This document shows positions 26,980 to 36,700 of a DNA stretch of 64,000 nucleotides, in pieces. The stretch is from Algibacter miyuki (GTDB lineage: Bacteria > Bacteroidota > Bacteroidia > Flavobacteriales > Flavobacteriaceae), in the NCBI RefSeq assembly GCF_042427745.1, contig NZ_JBHMFA010000006.1. One strand, 5' to 3'. Positions within the stretch are counted from its first letter, which is position 1; each line of letters begins with the position of its first letter. Below the pieces are notes generated by a model that was not told where the DNA came from, did no database searches, and was given only the letters and a program-made list of their open reading frames with translations. The translations under genes were made by a program, and so were the position numbers.

Positions 26980-29538
26980 TTATTCACTCTTTAACTCTTG
27001 CGTCCATTCACTCGCAAATCCCCACTGTTTAATAACTCTCATTTTAAAATAAATAGGAGTTTCTTTTTTAATATTAGGAATATTAAGAACTCCCTGTACT
27101 TTGGTTGTTAATTTTTTATCATACGTGTTTGAACTAGTCCCATAAAGGACTTCATATAAATAATCGTAAGGACTCACACTGTAAGCTATAAAAACGCCAT
27201 TTTCAGTATGTTTTGTATTCCAAATTATTGGTGGTAATTCATCTTCATCTTTTGTAAGCTCTTTTATTTCTGAAGGCATACTCTCTCCTTTGTTGTTCAA
27301 AGCTATGAGTTGATATTTCCAAACATGACCTTGTTTTATTTTTTTATCTTCAATATCAATAAAATTATTTGTTGTTTTCTTAGTATTGAAAACCGCATCA
27401 TCTTTCTCATATCGAACATAATACGCCTCGGCATCTTTACTTTTTTCAAAAAAAACCCGAATACCATTGTTAGCTGTATTGGCAAATGTAATAACAGGCT
27501 GTTTCGGAACTTGAAACTTAACAACATCTGTGTAAACTTTGTAACCTTGCGGATCTAAGAAACTAACTTCTATCATGCTTAAGCTGTCTTTTGCACTCCA
27601 CTCTAAGAAAACATCAAATGTGTTATCTCCAGGAAAAATAGTTTTAATAATTTCTGTTTTTGTTTCTACAGGTTTAAAATCCGAATCAAAAAGGGTGTAC
27701 TGTAGCTTATAATCTCTCAATATATTTGCAGGAATATCTAAACGCTCTCTTGGTTGAATAGTGACTTTTGCATTTCCTTTTGCAGTGTTTATACTGGATA
27801 CTGTCAGGTTTTTTATGGGACTAAATTCTTTTTGAACGCTATAAAAGCCTTTTTTCTTGTCTCTAAAAGAAGTTACAATTCCCCAAGCTCTGTTTTGAGA
27901 AGGAGGCGTTTTCCATCCGTCTTTACCATGATACGTACTTCTGTAATCATTAAACGTCCATAAGGAAGCACCTAAAACATATTCTTTATTTCGTAGCCCA
28001 TCCATCATTTTTTTAACAGGAATATCTCCTAAGTTTGGGTCTTCCGAATTTAGTTCTTTACCAAACTCAGACATAAAAATGGGTTTCTTATGGTTTTTCC
28101 AAGTACCATCTGCCTTTTTACCCCAATTCTGATATCCATTTAGCATTGCTAAATCGGAGTACATCGTTGCTTCTTTTGGTGAATTATTAGCCGAATTAGA
28201 CACGGAAACAGCGATTCTATTTGGATCTAATTTTTCAGCCATCTCTATAGCCCCCTTTATATAAGCATCTACTTTTGGGTTTTTAGATGCCATACCCAAT
28301 TCATTACCTACACTCCATCCTATAACTGCTGGATGATTATAATTATTTTCGATGATTCTTTGTAACCATTCTTTTGGTTTTGGATGTTCTGGATCTACTA
28401 AAATATCTTTTCCCCAAAGCCCAACTTCTTCAAAAATCATAATTCCTTTTTCATCCAAATAATCGATGTATTCTTTGGGTAAATTTACATGACTCAATCG
28501 AGCCATATTGGCTCCCAAAGTTTTCATTAAATCAACATCTTCTTTAATACGTTCTATAGGTAATGTATTTCCTGTAAATCGATCTTCTGGCACTACATTG
28601 AACCCAACCGGCCTTATACTTTCTCCATTTAATAGTAATTTTAAACCATTTATTTCTAATTTTCGAATACCAAATCTATCCGAATTTGTATGCAAAATTT
28701 CTTTATTTTCTGACAAGGTAACTGTAGATTCATATAAATTCGGAAAATCAAAATGCCATAAATTCACTTTAGATTTTGGTAACTTATGTGACCAGTTTAC
28801 AATGTATCGATTGGTATTTGCAGGGATTGAGGCTTTTACTTCCCCTTTTGCTACAACCTTGCCTTTATGTTTAACATTTACATTAAATAGCACGTTTCTA
28901 GGCGTATTGCTAGAGTTGCTACTCACAATTTTCACATCTAATTGAGCCGTTCCTTTTTTTAGGTTAGGCACTGCATCAATATGTTGAAACTCGATACGTG
29001 CTTTAGGTGTTAACTCTAACCAAACTGGCCTTCTGATACCTCCCCAATTCCACATAGCACCGCTTTTAAAAACGTTATTAACCAGTACGGTTAACCTATT
29101 TTCTTTTCCAGGATTTACATATTCCGAAATATTAAAATGAAAAGGTAAAAAACCAAAATCATGTTCTCCAACTAAATGCCCATTTACCCAAACCTTAGAA
29201 TTGTTGTACACAGATTGAAACACCAAACGCAGTTGCTCTGTGCTTTCTATTTCTTCAACATTAAAAGTTCTAGTGTACCACGCATCTCCAACATATTCAG
29301 AATATTCGTTTACCAAATCCCAATTACCAGGAACAGTCATAGTATCCCAAGACGCCGTATTTACATCTTTTGCAAACCATTGAGAAGATTCTCCTTGCGC
29401 ATAAGGATCTGTTTTAAAGGACCATTTGCCATTTAATGATATATTCTCATTGCTTTGGGCATAACTAAAACTTGTGAATACAAAACATAAGATTCCTATT
29501 AAAATAGGTATTTTAAAATCCATTAAACTTTTTATCAT
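26980..29538 (-). CDS. GH2 beta-galactosidase-type hydrolase, exported
   Basis: A GH2 enzyme of about 850 residues (852 from the chosen ATG). The frame extends to a TTG at 29559, but the ATG at 29536-29538 (MIKSLMDFK) is the better start; an ATG at 29523 is also possible. A signal peptide (KIPILIGILCFVFTSFSYAQ) is followed by the sugar-binding jelly roll (ISLNGKWSFKTDPY, WDTMTVPGNWDL, LVFQSVYNNSKVWVNG), an Ig-like domain, and the TIM barrel with acid/base Glu in IGWSVGNELG and nucleophile Glu in IFMSEFGKELN (residues 420 and 498 counted from the TTG). Two fibronectin-III-like domains end the protein. GH2 here could be a beta-galactosidase or beta-glucuronidase; the context of algal galactans favours the former but does not prove it. 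Confidence 0.9.
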   Translation of the reverse strand: MIKSLMDFKIPILIGILCFVFTSFSYAQSNENISLNGKWSFKTDPYAQGESSQWFAKDVNTASWDTMTVPGNWDLVNEYSEYVGDAWYTRTFNVEEIESTEQLRLVFQSVYNNSKVWVNGHLVGEHDFGFLPFHFNISEYVNPGKENRLTVLVNNVFKSGAMWNWGGIRRPVWLELTPKARIEFQHIDAVPNLKKGTAQLDVKIVSSNSSNTPRNVLFNVNVKHKGKVVAKGEVKASIPANTNRYIVNWSHKLPKSKVNLWHFDFPNLYESTVTLSENKEILHTNSDRFGIRKLEINGLKLLLNGESIRPVGFNVVPEDRFTGNTLPIERIKEDVDLMKTLGANMARLSHVNLPKEYIDYLDEKGIMIFEEVGLWGKDILVDPEHPKPKEWLQRIIENNYNHPAVIGWSVGNELGMASKNPKVDAYIKGAIEMAEKLDPNRIAVSVSNSANNSPKEATMYSDLAMLNGYQNWGKKADGTWKNHKKPIFMSEFGKELNSEDPNLGDIPVKKMMDGLRNKEYVLGASLWTFNDYRSTYHGKDGWKTPPSQNRAWGIVTSFRDKKKGFYSVQKEFSPIKNLTVSSINTAKGNAKVTIQPRERLDIPANILRDYKLQYTLFDSDFKPVETKTEIIKTIFPGDNTFDVFLEWSAKDSLSMIEVSFLDPQGYKVYTDVVKFQVPKQPVITFANTANNGIRVFFEKSKDAEAYYVRYEKDDAVFNTKKTTNNFIDIEDKKIKQGHVWKYQLIALNNKGESMPSEIKELTKDEDELPPIIWNTKHTENGVFIAYSVSPYDYLYEVLYGTSSNTYDKKLTTKVQGVLNIPNIKKETPIYFKMRVIKQWGFASEWTQELKSE

Positions 29539-29596
29539 TTTTACTTCGTAAGAATTCAAATTATATATCCGATTGATAAAACACTTTATCTTTTTA

Positions 29597-30571
29597 CTAA
29601 GGATTTCCCGGAACCTCCTTTAAATCGAATCTTTCAAGAAACTGTCCCTTTTTATTAATAACTCGCTGTACACCCCATTCTATCAACTTTCCATTACCAT
29701 TATCTATAAACGCTTCAGGACGATATGCTCCAGGAGCAAGTGGTACATTTTTATTTGTAAAATGGTGTGTTTTTTTAAAATTGAATCCATCTTCGGCATA
29801 CATAATGGATTTACGTACACCCTCAGGTCCTTCTTTTCCTATAAGTGTGGCAACACCTTTGCCTTGAGGCCAAACTAATACTTCATGACCACCTTTTACA
29901 ACAGGATTATTTTCGTATTTCACATACGGTCCTTCAGGATTATCGGCTATAGCAACACCCATTTTAGTTTCACGTGGCGATTTACCCCATTGGCGTCCTT
30001 TGTAGTATAACCAATACTTTCCGTCACGGACAATTACACTAGCATCGTCAATTCTGTGACTATCAAACTCAGTAACATTATCACTAGGAACCATTATAGG
30101 ATTAGTTGGAAGTTTTGCCCAAGGACCATCAGGAGAATCGGAAACAGCTATGCCTATCCTTGTTTTAGATTTATCAAGATCCTTAGTTTTATATGGATTA
30201 TTAACTCCTGAATAAAAAAGATAATATTTATTTTTAGCAACTAAAATACCAGGTGTAAAACAACCTTCATCATCCCAACTGCCATCTTTTCCAGGAGGTA
30301 AAACTTCTCCTTTTTCTGTCCAAACAAATCCATCTGGTGAGGTTGCATACCATGTTGCCCATCTTACATGATCTCCTACTTTCCAATACCAAACATAATA
30401 CAAAGATCCTACTTTTATAACATCACTTGGGTCGCCTCGTTTTATGCCCTCTTCAAAACCTAATGCTTCAATTGGAGAATATGATGCTGTTACCGATTTA
30501 AAGTTCGATTGAGAAAAAACATTACTTATCCCCAAAAACAAGATACCGATAATTACAAAAATATTTTTCAT
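29597..30571 (-). CDS. GH117-like beta-propeller hydrolase
   Basis: A 324-residue exported protein with a signal peptide (MKNIFVIIGILFLGISNVFSQ). Five propeller blades are visible with strongly conserved patterns: RGDPSDVIKVGSLYYVWY, WYATSPDGFVWTEKGEVL, GCFTPGILVAKNKYYLFYSG, ASVIVRDGKYWLYYKGRQWG, GVAIADNPEGPYVK, and HEVLVWPQGKGVATLIG. This set resembles GH117 alpha-1,3-3,6-anhydro-L-galactosidases and relatives more than GH43. Family members act on agar, porphyran or other sulfated galactan/fucan fragments. Placement upstream of GH2 (gap about 58 bp) and with sulfatase and GH95 supports an algal-polysaccharide role. By-eye classification is uncertain; a profile search would settle the family. 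Confidence 0.75.
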   Translation of the reverse strand: MKNIFVIIGILFLGISNVFSQSNFKSVTASYSPIEALGFEEGIKRGDPSDVIKVGSLYYVWYWKVGDHVRWATWYATSPDGFVWTEKGEVLPPGKDGSWDDEGCFTPGILVAKNKYYLFYSGVNNPYKTKDLDKSKTRIGIAVSDSPDGPWAKLPTNPIMVPSDNVTEFDSHRIDDASVIVRDGKYWLYYKGRQWGKSPRETKMGVAIADNPEGPYVKYENNPVVKGGHEVLVWPQGKGVATLIGKEGPEGVRKSIMYAEDGFNFKKTHHFTNKNVPLAPGAYRPEAFIDNGNGKLIEWGVQRVINKKGQFLERFDLKEVPGNP

Positions 30572-30872
30572 TAGTAATAAGTTATAGTTTGTTATTTATA
30601 AAATGATAATAAAACCATTTTGTTAAGTAACATTCTAGATAATTATCAAAGTTAACCTAAAACAAAAACATATAATTATCAATTTGGGGGTATAAATGTT
30701 GAATTTAAACCAAAAAACACCTATAACAAGATTCACTTAACACCTATAAAAACCTTAAAAACAATAACATATAAAAAAAACCTAATTTAAACCACATTCT
30801 ATGGAAGACGACGTAAGTAGAACTTAAAATTATAAAAAAAAAGTACTAACTATTACTTCAAAAATTAGTGAT
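30572..30872. other. Intergenic region
   Basis: 301 bp, A-rich, between the esterase gene and the GH117-like gene, both on the minus strand. I see no gene, repeat or clear terminator hairpin. It presumably holds the promoter of the GH117-like gene. Confidence 0.5.
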
Positions 30873-32372
30873 TTAATTTTTTAATTGAGTAATTGGTCTC
30901 CTATCAAAGCTTAAAGCGCCAATATTATTTTCACTTCCGGATAGCCAAGGCCCATTATAAATATCACGAGTGCCTACATAAAATTTACTTGGCAGATAGG
31001 TAATATATTTGTAATTAGAAGCCTTTTTTAATGTAAGAATAAGTGAATTACCTTCAACCTTTATCTTATTTACTTCAAGATTAATTTGTTTGGTATTTGA
31101 ATCTTCCGAAGCAAAAAACTGATCTTTCAAATAATGAACTACACCATCAACCGTGCTCTCTTCTTCTAAAAGTATAGGTTGATCGAAATGTAACACCATA
31201 CGTTTTGAGCTTTCATAATTAGCCTCTAACAACTTAGGAGGTGTTATGGTAAAACTTGGTTTTTCGTTATAATAATCGCGCGCTACTAACGGATAAATAC
31301 GCTGTGCAAATTCCAAATAGCCTTCATAAGCAAAATGACAGCCATCATGTCCCGTAACACCTAAAGTAGACATGATATTTACCATATCATATTTTTGATC
31401 AATCTGGTTTTGAACTTCTCGCATTTCAGATAGGTAAGATATTGGATTGCGTCCACACCCCGGATGTAGTTGAAATAAATACACCTTTTCTAGGTTAGTA
31501 TAAACCCGTTTCCAATCTTGTAAAAGCGTATCGAAATTAGTAGCATAAGACTGATAGCCTTCTATAGTTGCAGCATTCGATTCTCCTTGATGCCAGAAAA
31601 TAGCTTTAATTTTATCTTTCAATCCTGCCTGGTCTACTCGGTATGCTAAGCGACCAAAACTAGTTTCTAATGATGGTTTTTCTGGATATAACATATTTTG
31701 TTCAATTGACGACGAACCACTTCCTCCATTAATAATACAAACAGGTATTTGATGTTTTTCAACAATAAGTTTCATTAATTCCATTCCCCAAACACCAACA
31801 CCAAATGGATTTATTTTAAACCATCCACCAACGCCTTCTAAACCTTCAAGATTACCAGTTGCCATGCCCCAGCGCACTTTTTTCTCTTTATCATTATACG
31901 CCTTATACCCCGTTTTAACGCCAAAACTTCGGCAATAAGGATTGCTATAAGTTGATGCACTACTACTCGGGTGCGAATTAGATTGCCCCGTAATAATATA
32001 AGCATCTCCACAAACAACATCATCAGCCTTAAAATAAAGACTATCTATTCCCTTTTTATTGATGTAAAACTCGAATCGGTAGGCGTGTAATCCTGCTTTA
32101 ATAGTTGAAGAAACAGAGAACTTTTTATTCTTTAAAGTGTCACTCTTTGTATCGTAAAGAGCATTATCTTTAAAAACCTTTAAGGTGAATGCTTTAAAAT
32201 CGGGTTCTCCTTTAACTTCTCCAGAAACAGCAACTTCTGCTGTATTTGAAGTGTCACGGGCATAAAGCTGAAGATCTTCTGGAGCTTCGTTTAACCTAAT
32301 TTGTTGTGCAAATAAACTCGTTGCTAAAAAAGTAAAGGCGAAAAAAAAGTAAAGTATTTTATTCTGTGTCAT
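30873..32372 (-). CDS. SGNH-type carbohydrate esterase (sialate O-acetylesterase family), exported
   Basis: A 499-residue exported enzyme. The signal peptide (FFFAFTFLATSLFAQ) is followed by a beta-rich segment and an SGNH/SASA-type hydrolase domain. Block I is YIITGQSNSHPSSS with the nucleophile Ser131. A GGSGSSSIEQN loop and IFWHQGESNA follow, and the Asp/His pair lies in HDGCHFAYEGYLEFA. C-terminal beta-strands complete it. SASA-domain enzymes remove acetyl groups from glycans and fit with the neighbouring glycosidases. The rightward gap (32373-32565) holds the terminator of the metal-efflux operon, so this gene has its own promoter. Confidence 0.88.
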   Translation of the reverse strand: MTQNKILYFFFAFTFLATSLFAQQIRLNEAPEDLQLYARDTSNTAEVAVSGEVKGEPDFKAFTLKVFKDNALYDTKSDTLKNKKFSVSSTIKAGLHAYRFEFYINKKGIDSLYFKADDVVCGDAYIITGQSNSHPSSSASTYSNPYCRSFGVKTGYKAYNDKEKKVRWGMATGNLEGLEGVGGWFKINPFGVGVWGMELMKLIVEKHQIPVCIINGGSGSSSIEQNMLYPEKPSLETSFGRLAYRVDQAGLKDKIKAIFWHQGESNAATIEGYQSYATNFDTLLQDWKRVYTNLEKVYLFQLHPGCGRNPISYLSEMREVQNQIDQKYDMVNIMSTLGVTGHDGCHFAYEGYLEFAQRIYPLVARDYYNEKPSFTITPPKLLEANYESSKRMVLHFDQPILLEEESTVDGVVHYLKDQFFASEDSNTKQINLEVNKIKVEGNSLILTLKKASNYKYITYLPSKFYVGTRDIYNGPWLSGSENNIGALSFDRRPITQLKN

Positions 32373-32490
32373 ATTCCTATTAATTGAAGCCTAAAAATAC
32401 TTTTATTTTTGAGGGCAAAAAAATATTATAGATTGAATTGTAAGAATAACATTAAGCCATGAATAAATGTTATTCATTTAAACCCATAAA

Positions 32491-32536
32491 AAAACCAGCC
32501 TTGCTTGAGTAATTTACTTATACAAGGCTGGTTTTT
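32491..32536 (-). terminator. Terminator of the metal-efflux operon
   Basis: A 13-bp stem (aaaaccagccttg at 32491-32503 and its complement near 32523-32535) around a loop of about 19 bases, with T-runs at both ends. It lies 30 bp after the adaptor stop. Confidence 0.8.
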
Positions 32537-32565
32537 AATTTTAAAACTTTCAGTTGATTATAATA

Positions 32566-33789
32566 CTAATGCGAATGTTCGGCTTCTCCTTTTTGCATTT
32601 CAGCACTTAAATAATAAGCATTATTATAAGCAAATTTGATACCTGGAGCCAATTCATTTTTGAATATAACTTCTACCCAATCGCCATCTTTAGCTCCTAA
32701 AAATACTTCCACAGGTTTAAAACTCCAATCTTCATTTTCTGGTTCAACAGAAAACACAAAAAACGAGTCGCCTTTTTTAAACACAGCACTTTCTGGCAAT
32801 GCTTTAGTTTTAGAATTTTCAACTTGAATTTTCCCCGTGATATACATTCCAGGAATTAAACGGCCTTTTTTGTTTTCAATTTCAGCATGTACATGCACCG
32901 CTTTCGGATCACTTTCAAAAGTTTTACTCACCGAATAAATTTCCGCGATTAATGCTTCATCAGGAAGCGATTGTAAATTAAAAACAACTTTTTGACCCTT
33001 TTTCACTTTAAAAACATCTTTTTCAAATACCATTAAATCGGCATGTACATGATGGGTATTTACAATTTCGAACAATTCCGTTTGTGGCTGTACATATTGT
33101 CCCGTTTTCACTTCTACTTTTTGAACAAAACCTTCTATCGGGCTGCGTAACGAAATGCGCTGTGCAATGCTCCCATTACCTACCGATGTTGGACTTATAT
33201 TCAACATTTTCAACTGTGCTCCTAAACCATTAACCATGGCTTTAGAGGCGTTGTATTCCGCTTCTGCTTTTTGAAAATTAGCACCAGAACTAACTCCAGC
33301 TTCATATAGTTTTTGTTGGCGTTCAAAATTATTTTTCAAAAAATTACTATTGCTAAAAGCGTTTAAATATTCCGTTTGCATTTGAATAATATTTGGATGC
33401 GAAAGATAGGCAACCACTTGCCCTTTCTCCACTTTGTCGCCTTCTATAACATTAATTGAAACCACATTTGCGCCAACAACCGAAGTAATCGCAGCTTCAT
33501 TTTGTGGCGGCACTTCTAGAGTACCATTGGCTTCCACATAACCACTCATATTTCGAAAAGCTATAGTGTCCGTTTTCATCTTTAAAGCTTCAAATTGCTG
33601 CTGACTTAGCATGACTTCTGCGCCATGATCTTTCGTTTTTTCTTGATGTAAATCTGATTGTTTTTCGTTGGTTTCACTGCTATCGTGATTATGTCCATCA
33701 TTTTCATTATGACTATTTTTTCCACCACAGGAAACCAAAATTAAGGTTAGAAAAACGAATCCTAAAATGTTATATATTGTATTTTTCAT
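32566..33789 (-). CDS. CusB/CzcB-like periplasmic adaptor of heavy-metal RND efflux, lipoprotein
   Basis: The membrane-fusion subunit of a tripartite metal pump. The frame can be extended to a TTG at 33819, but the ATG at 33787-33789 (MKNTIYNILGFVFLTLILVSCGG) is better: it gives a lipobox ending in Cys and removes an overlap with the upstream gene. After the lipobox comes a His/Asp/Glu-rich stretch (SHNENDGHNHDSSETN), a likely metal-binding tether. Then come the lipoyl-like half (VEGDKVEKGQVVAYLSHPN), the alpha-helical hairpin, the second lipoyl half (RSPIEGFVQKVEVKTGQ) and the beta-barrel. The C-terminus ends in GEAEHSH. It lies 4 bp after the RND gene and is the last gene of the unit. The metal (Cu, Ag, Co, Zn or Cd) is not certain. 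Confidence 0.9.
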   Translation of the reverse strand: MKNTIYNILGFVFLTLILVSCGGKNSHNENDGHNHDSSETNEKQSDLHQEKTKDHGAEVMLSQQQFEALKMKTDTIAFRNMSGYVEANGTLEVPPQNEAAITSVVGANVVSINVIEGDKVEKGQVVAYLSHPNIIQMQTEYLNAFSNSNFLKNNFERQQKLYEAGVSSGANFQKAEAEYNASKAMVNGLGAQLKMLNISPTSVGNGSIAQRISLRSPIEGFVQKVEVKTGQYVQPQTELFEIVNTHHVHADLMVFEKDVFKVKKGQKVVFNLQSLPDEALIAEIYSVSKTFESDPKAVHVHAEIENKKGRLIPGMYITGKIQVENSKTKALPESAVFKKGDSFFVFSVEPENEDWSFKPVEVFLGAKDGDWVEVIFKNELAPGIKFAYNNAYYLSAEMQKGEAEHSH

Positions 33790-33793
33790 ATTC

Positions 33794-36700
33794 TTAGTTG
33801 TTAAAATATTGTAATTCAAATCTACTTTCCAAATAATTCATAAAAGTCTTTTGTGCATCTAATTCAGATTGTACCGCCTCTTTTATCAACTGTGTAAACC
33901 CAGGGTAATCTAGTTCCCCTTCTTTATAAGCGAATAATGCGCCCGTTTTTTGAGATTTAGTTAACGGCAAAACATCATTTTTATAAAACAACCAAGCTTT
34001 TTGCCATTTGAAATAAGTTTCTTTAGCTTGAAGGTACTTCGATTTCACTTCTCGTTTCTTGAATGCCATCGCACTTTCAGCAATAGCTTTATCTATGCGC
34101 GCCGTTTTCACATTAGCTTTATTTATACCTGATAAAAATGGAATGGATACGCCAGCTTGATAGGTGTAAAAACCAGAATTACCATTAACCTTTTGCAAAC
34201 CACCTTGTAAATTTAACTTAGGCAAATTGTTTGCTTTTTTGGCTTTATAACTAGCTTCTGCTTCGGAAAATTGAAGTTCTGCAAGATTATATATCGGATG
34301 AGATTCAGCATTAAATTCAGCTGTTTCAATATCATTTTCTAATTCTAAAGTATCTGAAATGGTGAAAAACACATCGGACACCAACCAAAAATTCAACTGT
34401 TGCAAAGCCAATTGATAATCGCTTTTCGCTTCCATTAATTTATTATGAATTTGTAACGCCTGATTTTTAGCGGCCAAATATTCTAATTTAGAAATGGACT
34501 CAACTTCGTAATTCAAGGTAACCGCATTTTCAAAATTGGAATAAATGGAATCTAATTCTTGATATAAATAAACCTTGTTTTTTTTCTGAAAAGCTAACGC
34601 CCAAGCCTTTTTTACAGCCAATTCTAGTTCTAATTCTGATAATTGAAATGCTTTTTTAGAAAACTGAAGGCGCTGTTTTTGCAATTCTTTTTTAGCAGAA
34701 ATACCAAAAACATCAATATTAGATTGCCCAAAACCAACGGTTGTGTAAACACCACGACCACTATCCAACTCTTCTCCGCTTGTATAAATTTGAGTGGTTC
34801 CAAAATCGTAAACCGTACTTTTTAACTGCTCTTGTTTGGTAATTTCTAACTGTTTTTGTTTTAATAATGGATAATTTTCTTTTGATAATTTAACCGCTGC
34901 TTCCATCGAGATTTCAGGCATAGCGTTCCCGATTTTCTGAGCATTTATAGTATTAGAAAAACCTAAAAAAACAACTAAAATAGCTGTAGTAGAAATTACT
35001 CTTTTATTCAGATTAAATTTTAAAGATTTCGTTTCTACCCAATGATATAAAATAGGAATAATGAACAAAGTTAACAATGTTGATGTGAGCAAACCTCCAA
35101 TAACTACTGTAGCTAACGGACGTTGTACCTCTGCACCTGCCGAAGCAGATATAGCCATAGGTAAAAAGCCCAAAACATCAGTAAAAGCAGTTAACATAAT
35201 TGGGCGAATACGGCGTTTTGTGCCTTCGATAACTCTATCTTTTAAGTTGGTTACGCCCTCCTCTTTTAATTCATTTAAACCACTAATCATTACCAAACCA
35301 TTTAAAACTGCCACCCCAAATAACACAATAAAACCAACACCTGCAGAAATACTAAAAGGCATATCGCGCAGCCATAACGCTACGATTCCGCCAATGGTTG
35401 CCATGGGAATAGCGATGTAAATCATCAAGGTTTGTGGCAGCGATTTTAATGCAAAATAAATGAGAACAAAAATTAACAGTAATGCTATAGGCACTACCGT
35501 TTTTAAACGATTACTCGCACGTTCTAAGTTTTCAAAAGCCCCTCCATAGCGAATAAAATAACCTGATGGCAATTCGAGTTTGGCATCTAATTTCGACTTG
35601 ATTTCGGTAACTAACGATTTCACATCACGGCCTCTCACATTAATCCCTACATAAGTCCTCCGATTGGTATTATCGCGACTAATTTGCATAGGACCTGCTT
35701 TATAAGTAACATCTGCAATTTCACGAAGCGGAATTTGTACGCCAGACGGTAAATTGATATACAAATTTTGAACATCTGTAATATCGCTTCGGTTGCTAGC
35801 ATTTAACCTAACTACTAAATCAAATCGTTTTTCACCTTCGAAAATAGTTCCGGCTATTCCACCAGCAAAAGCCGATTGTACAATTTGATTCAGCGTATTA
35901 ATTTGCAGCCCATATTGTGCCAATTTACTACGATTATATATTATGGTCATTTGTGGTAAGCCTGTTGTTGCTTCGGCTTTCATATCGCCAATACCATCTG
36001 TACCTGCGATAATTTTTGAAATTTCTTCCGCTTTTTCCGATAGAATATTGATGTCTTCACCATACAGTTTTATCGCAATATCTTCTCGAACCCCTTCCAG
36101 TAATTCATTGAAACGCATTTCTATGGGTTGCGTAAACTCGTAATTTACACCAGGAATAATTTCAACAGCCGCTTTCATTTTTTCGATGAGTTCGTCTTTT
36201 GAGCTTACTGTAGTCCATTCGCTTTTCGGCTTTAAAATCACGATAACATCAGCCAAATCCATTGGCATCGGATCGGTAGGGATTTCAGCAACACCAATAC
36301 GACTCACTATTTTTTCAACTTCTGGAAATTTAGCTTTTACAATTTGCTCAATTTTCGTAGTCGTTTCAATGGTTTCTGTCAGAGAACTTCCAGGTTTTAA
36401 AATAGCGTGAAATGCAATATCGCCTTCATCCAACTGCGGAATAAACTCGCCTCCCATTTTGGTAAACATAAATACCGCTATTCCGAAGCAAACTACAGAA
36501 ACACCTATTATTAGTTTTCCTTTTTTCAAAGACTTCTCTAATAATGGTTTGTATTTGTTTTCTACCCAACGCACGAACTTATCACCATAAGATAGTTTCT
36601 CCGATTTTGGAGCTCTTAAAACCAATGCTGACATCATAGGCACATAAGTTAAACAAAGTACCATAGCGCCTATCATTGCGAAAATAAAAGTGAGCGCCAT

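Noticed and set aside
29539..29559. TTG start extension of the GH2 gene
   Set aside because: The extension adds residues before a complete signal peptide; the ATG at 29536-29538 gives a better exported N-terminus.
33790..33819. TTG start extension of the CusB-like gene
   Set aside because: It would overlap the RND stop and add residues in front of a good lipoprotein signal; the ATG at 33787-33789 is preferred.
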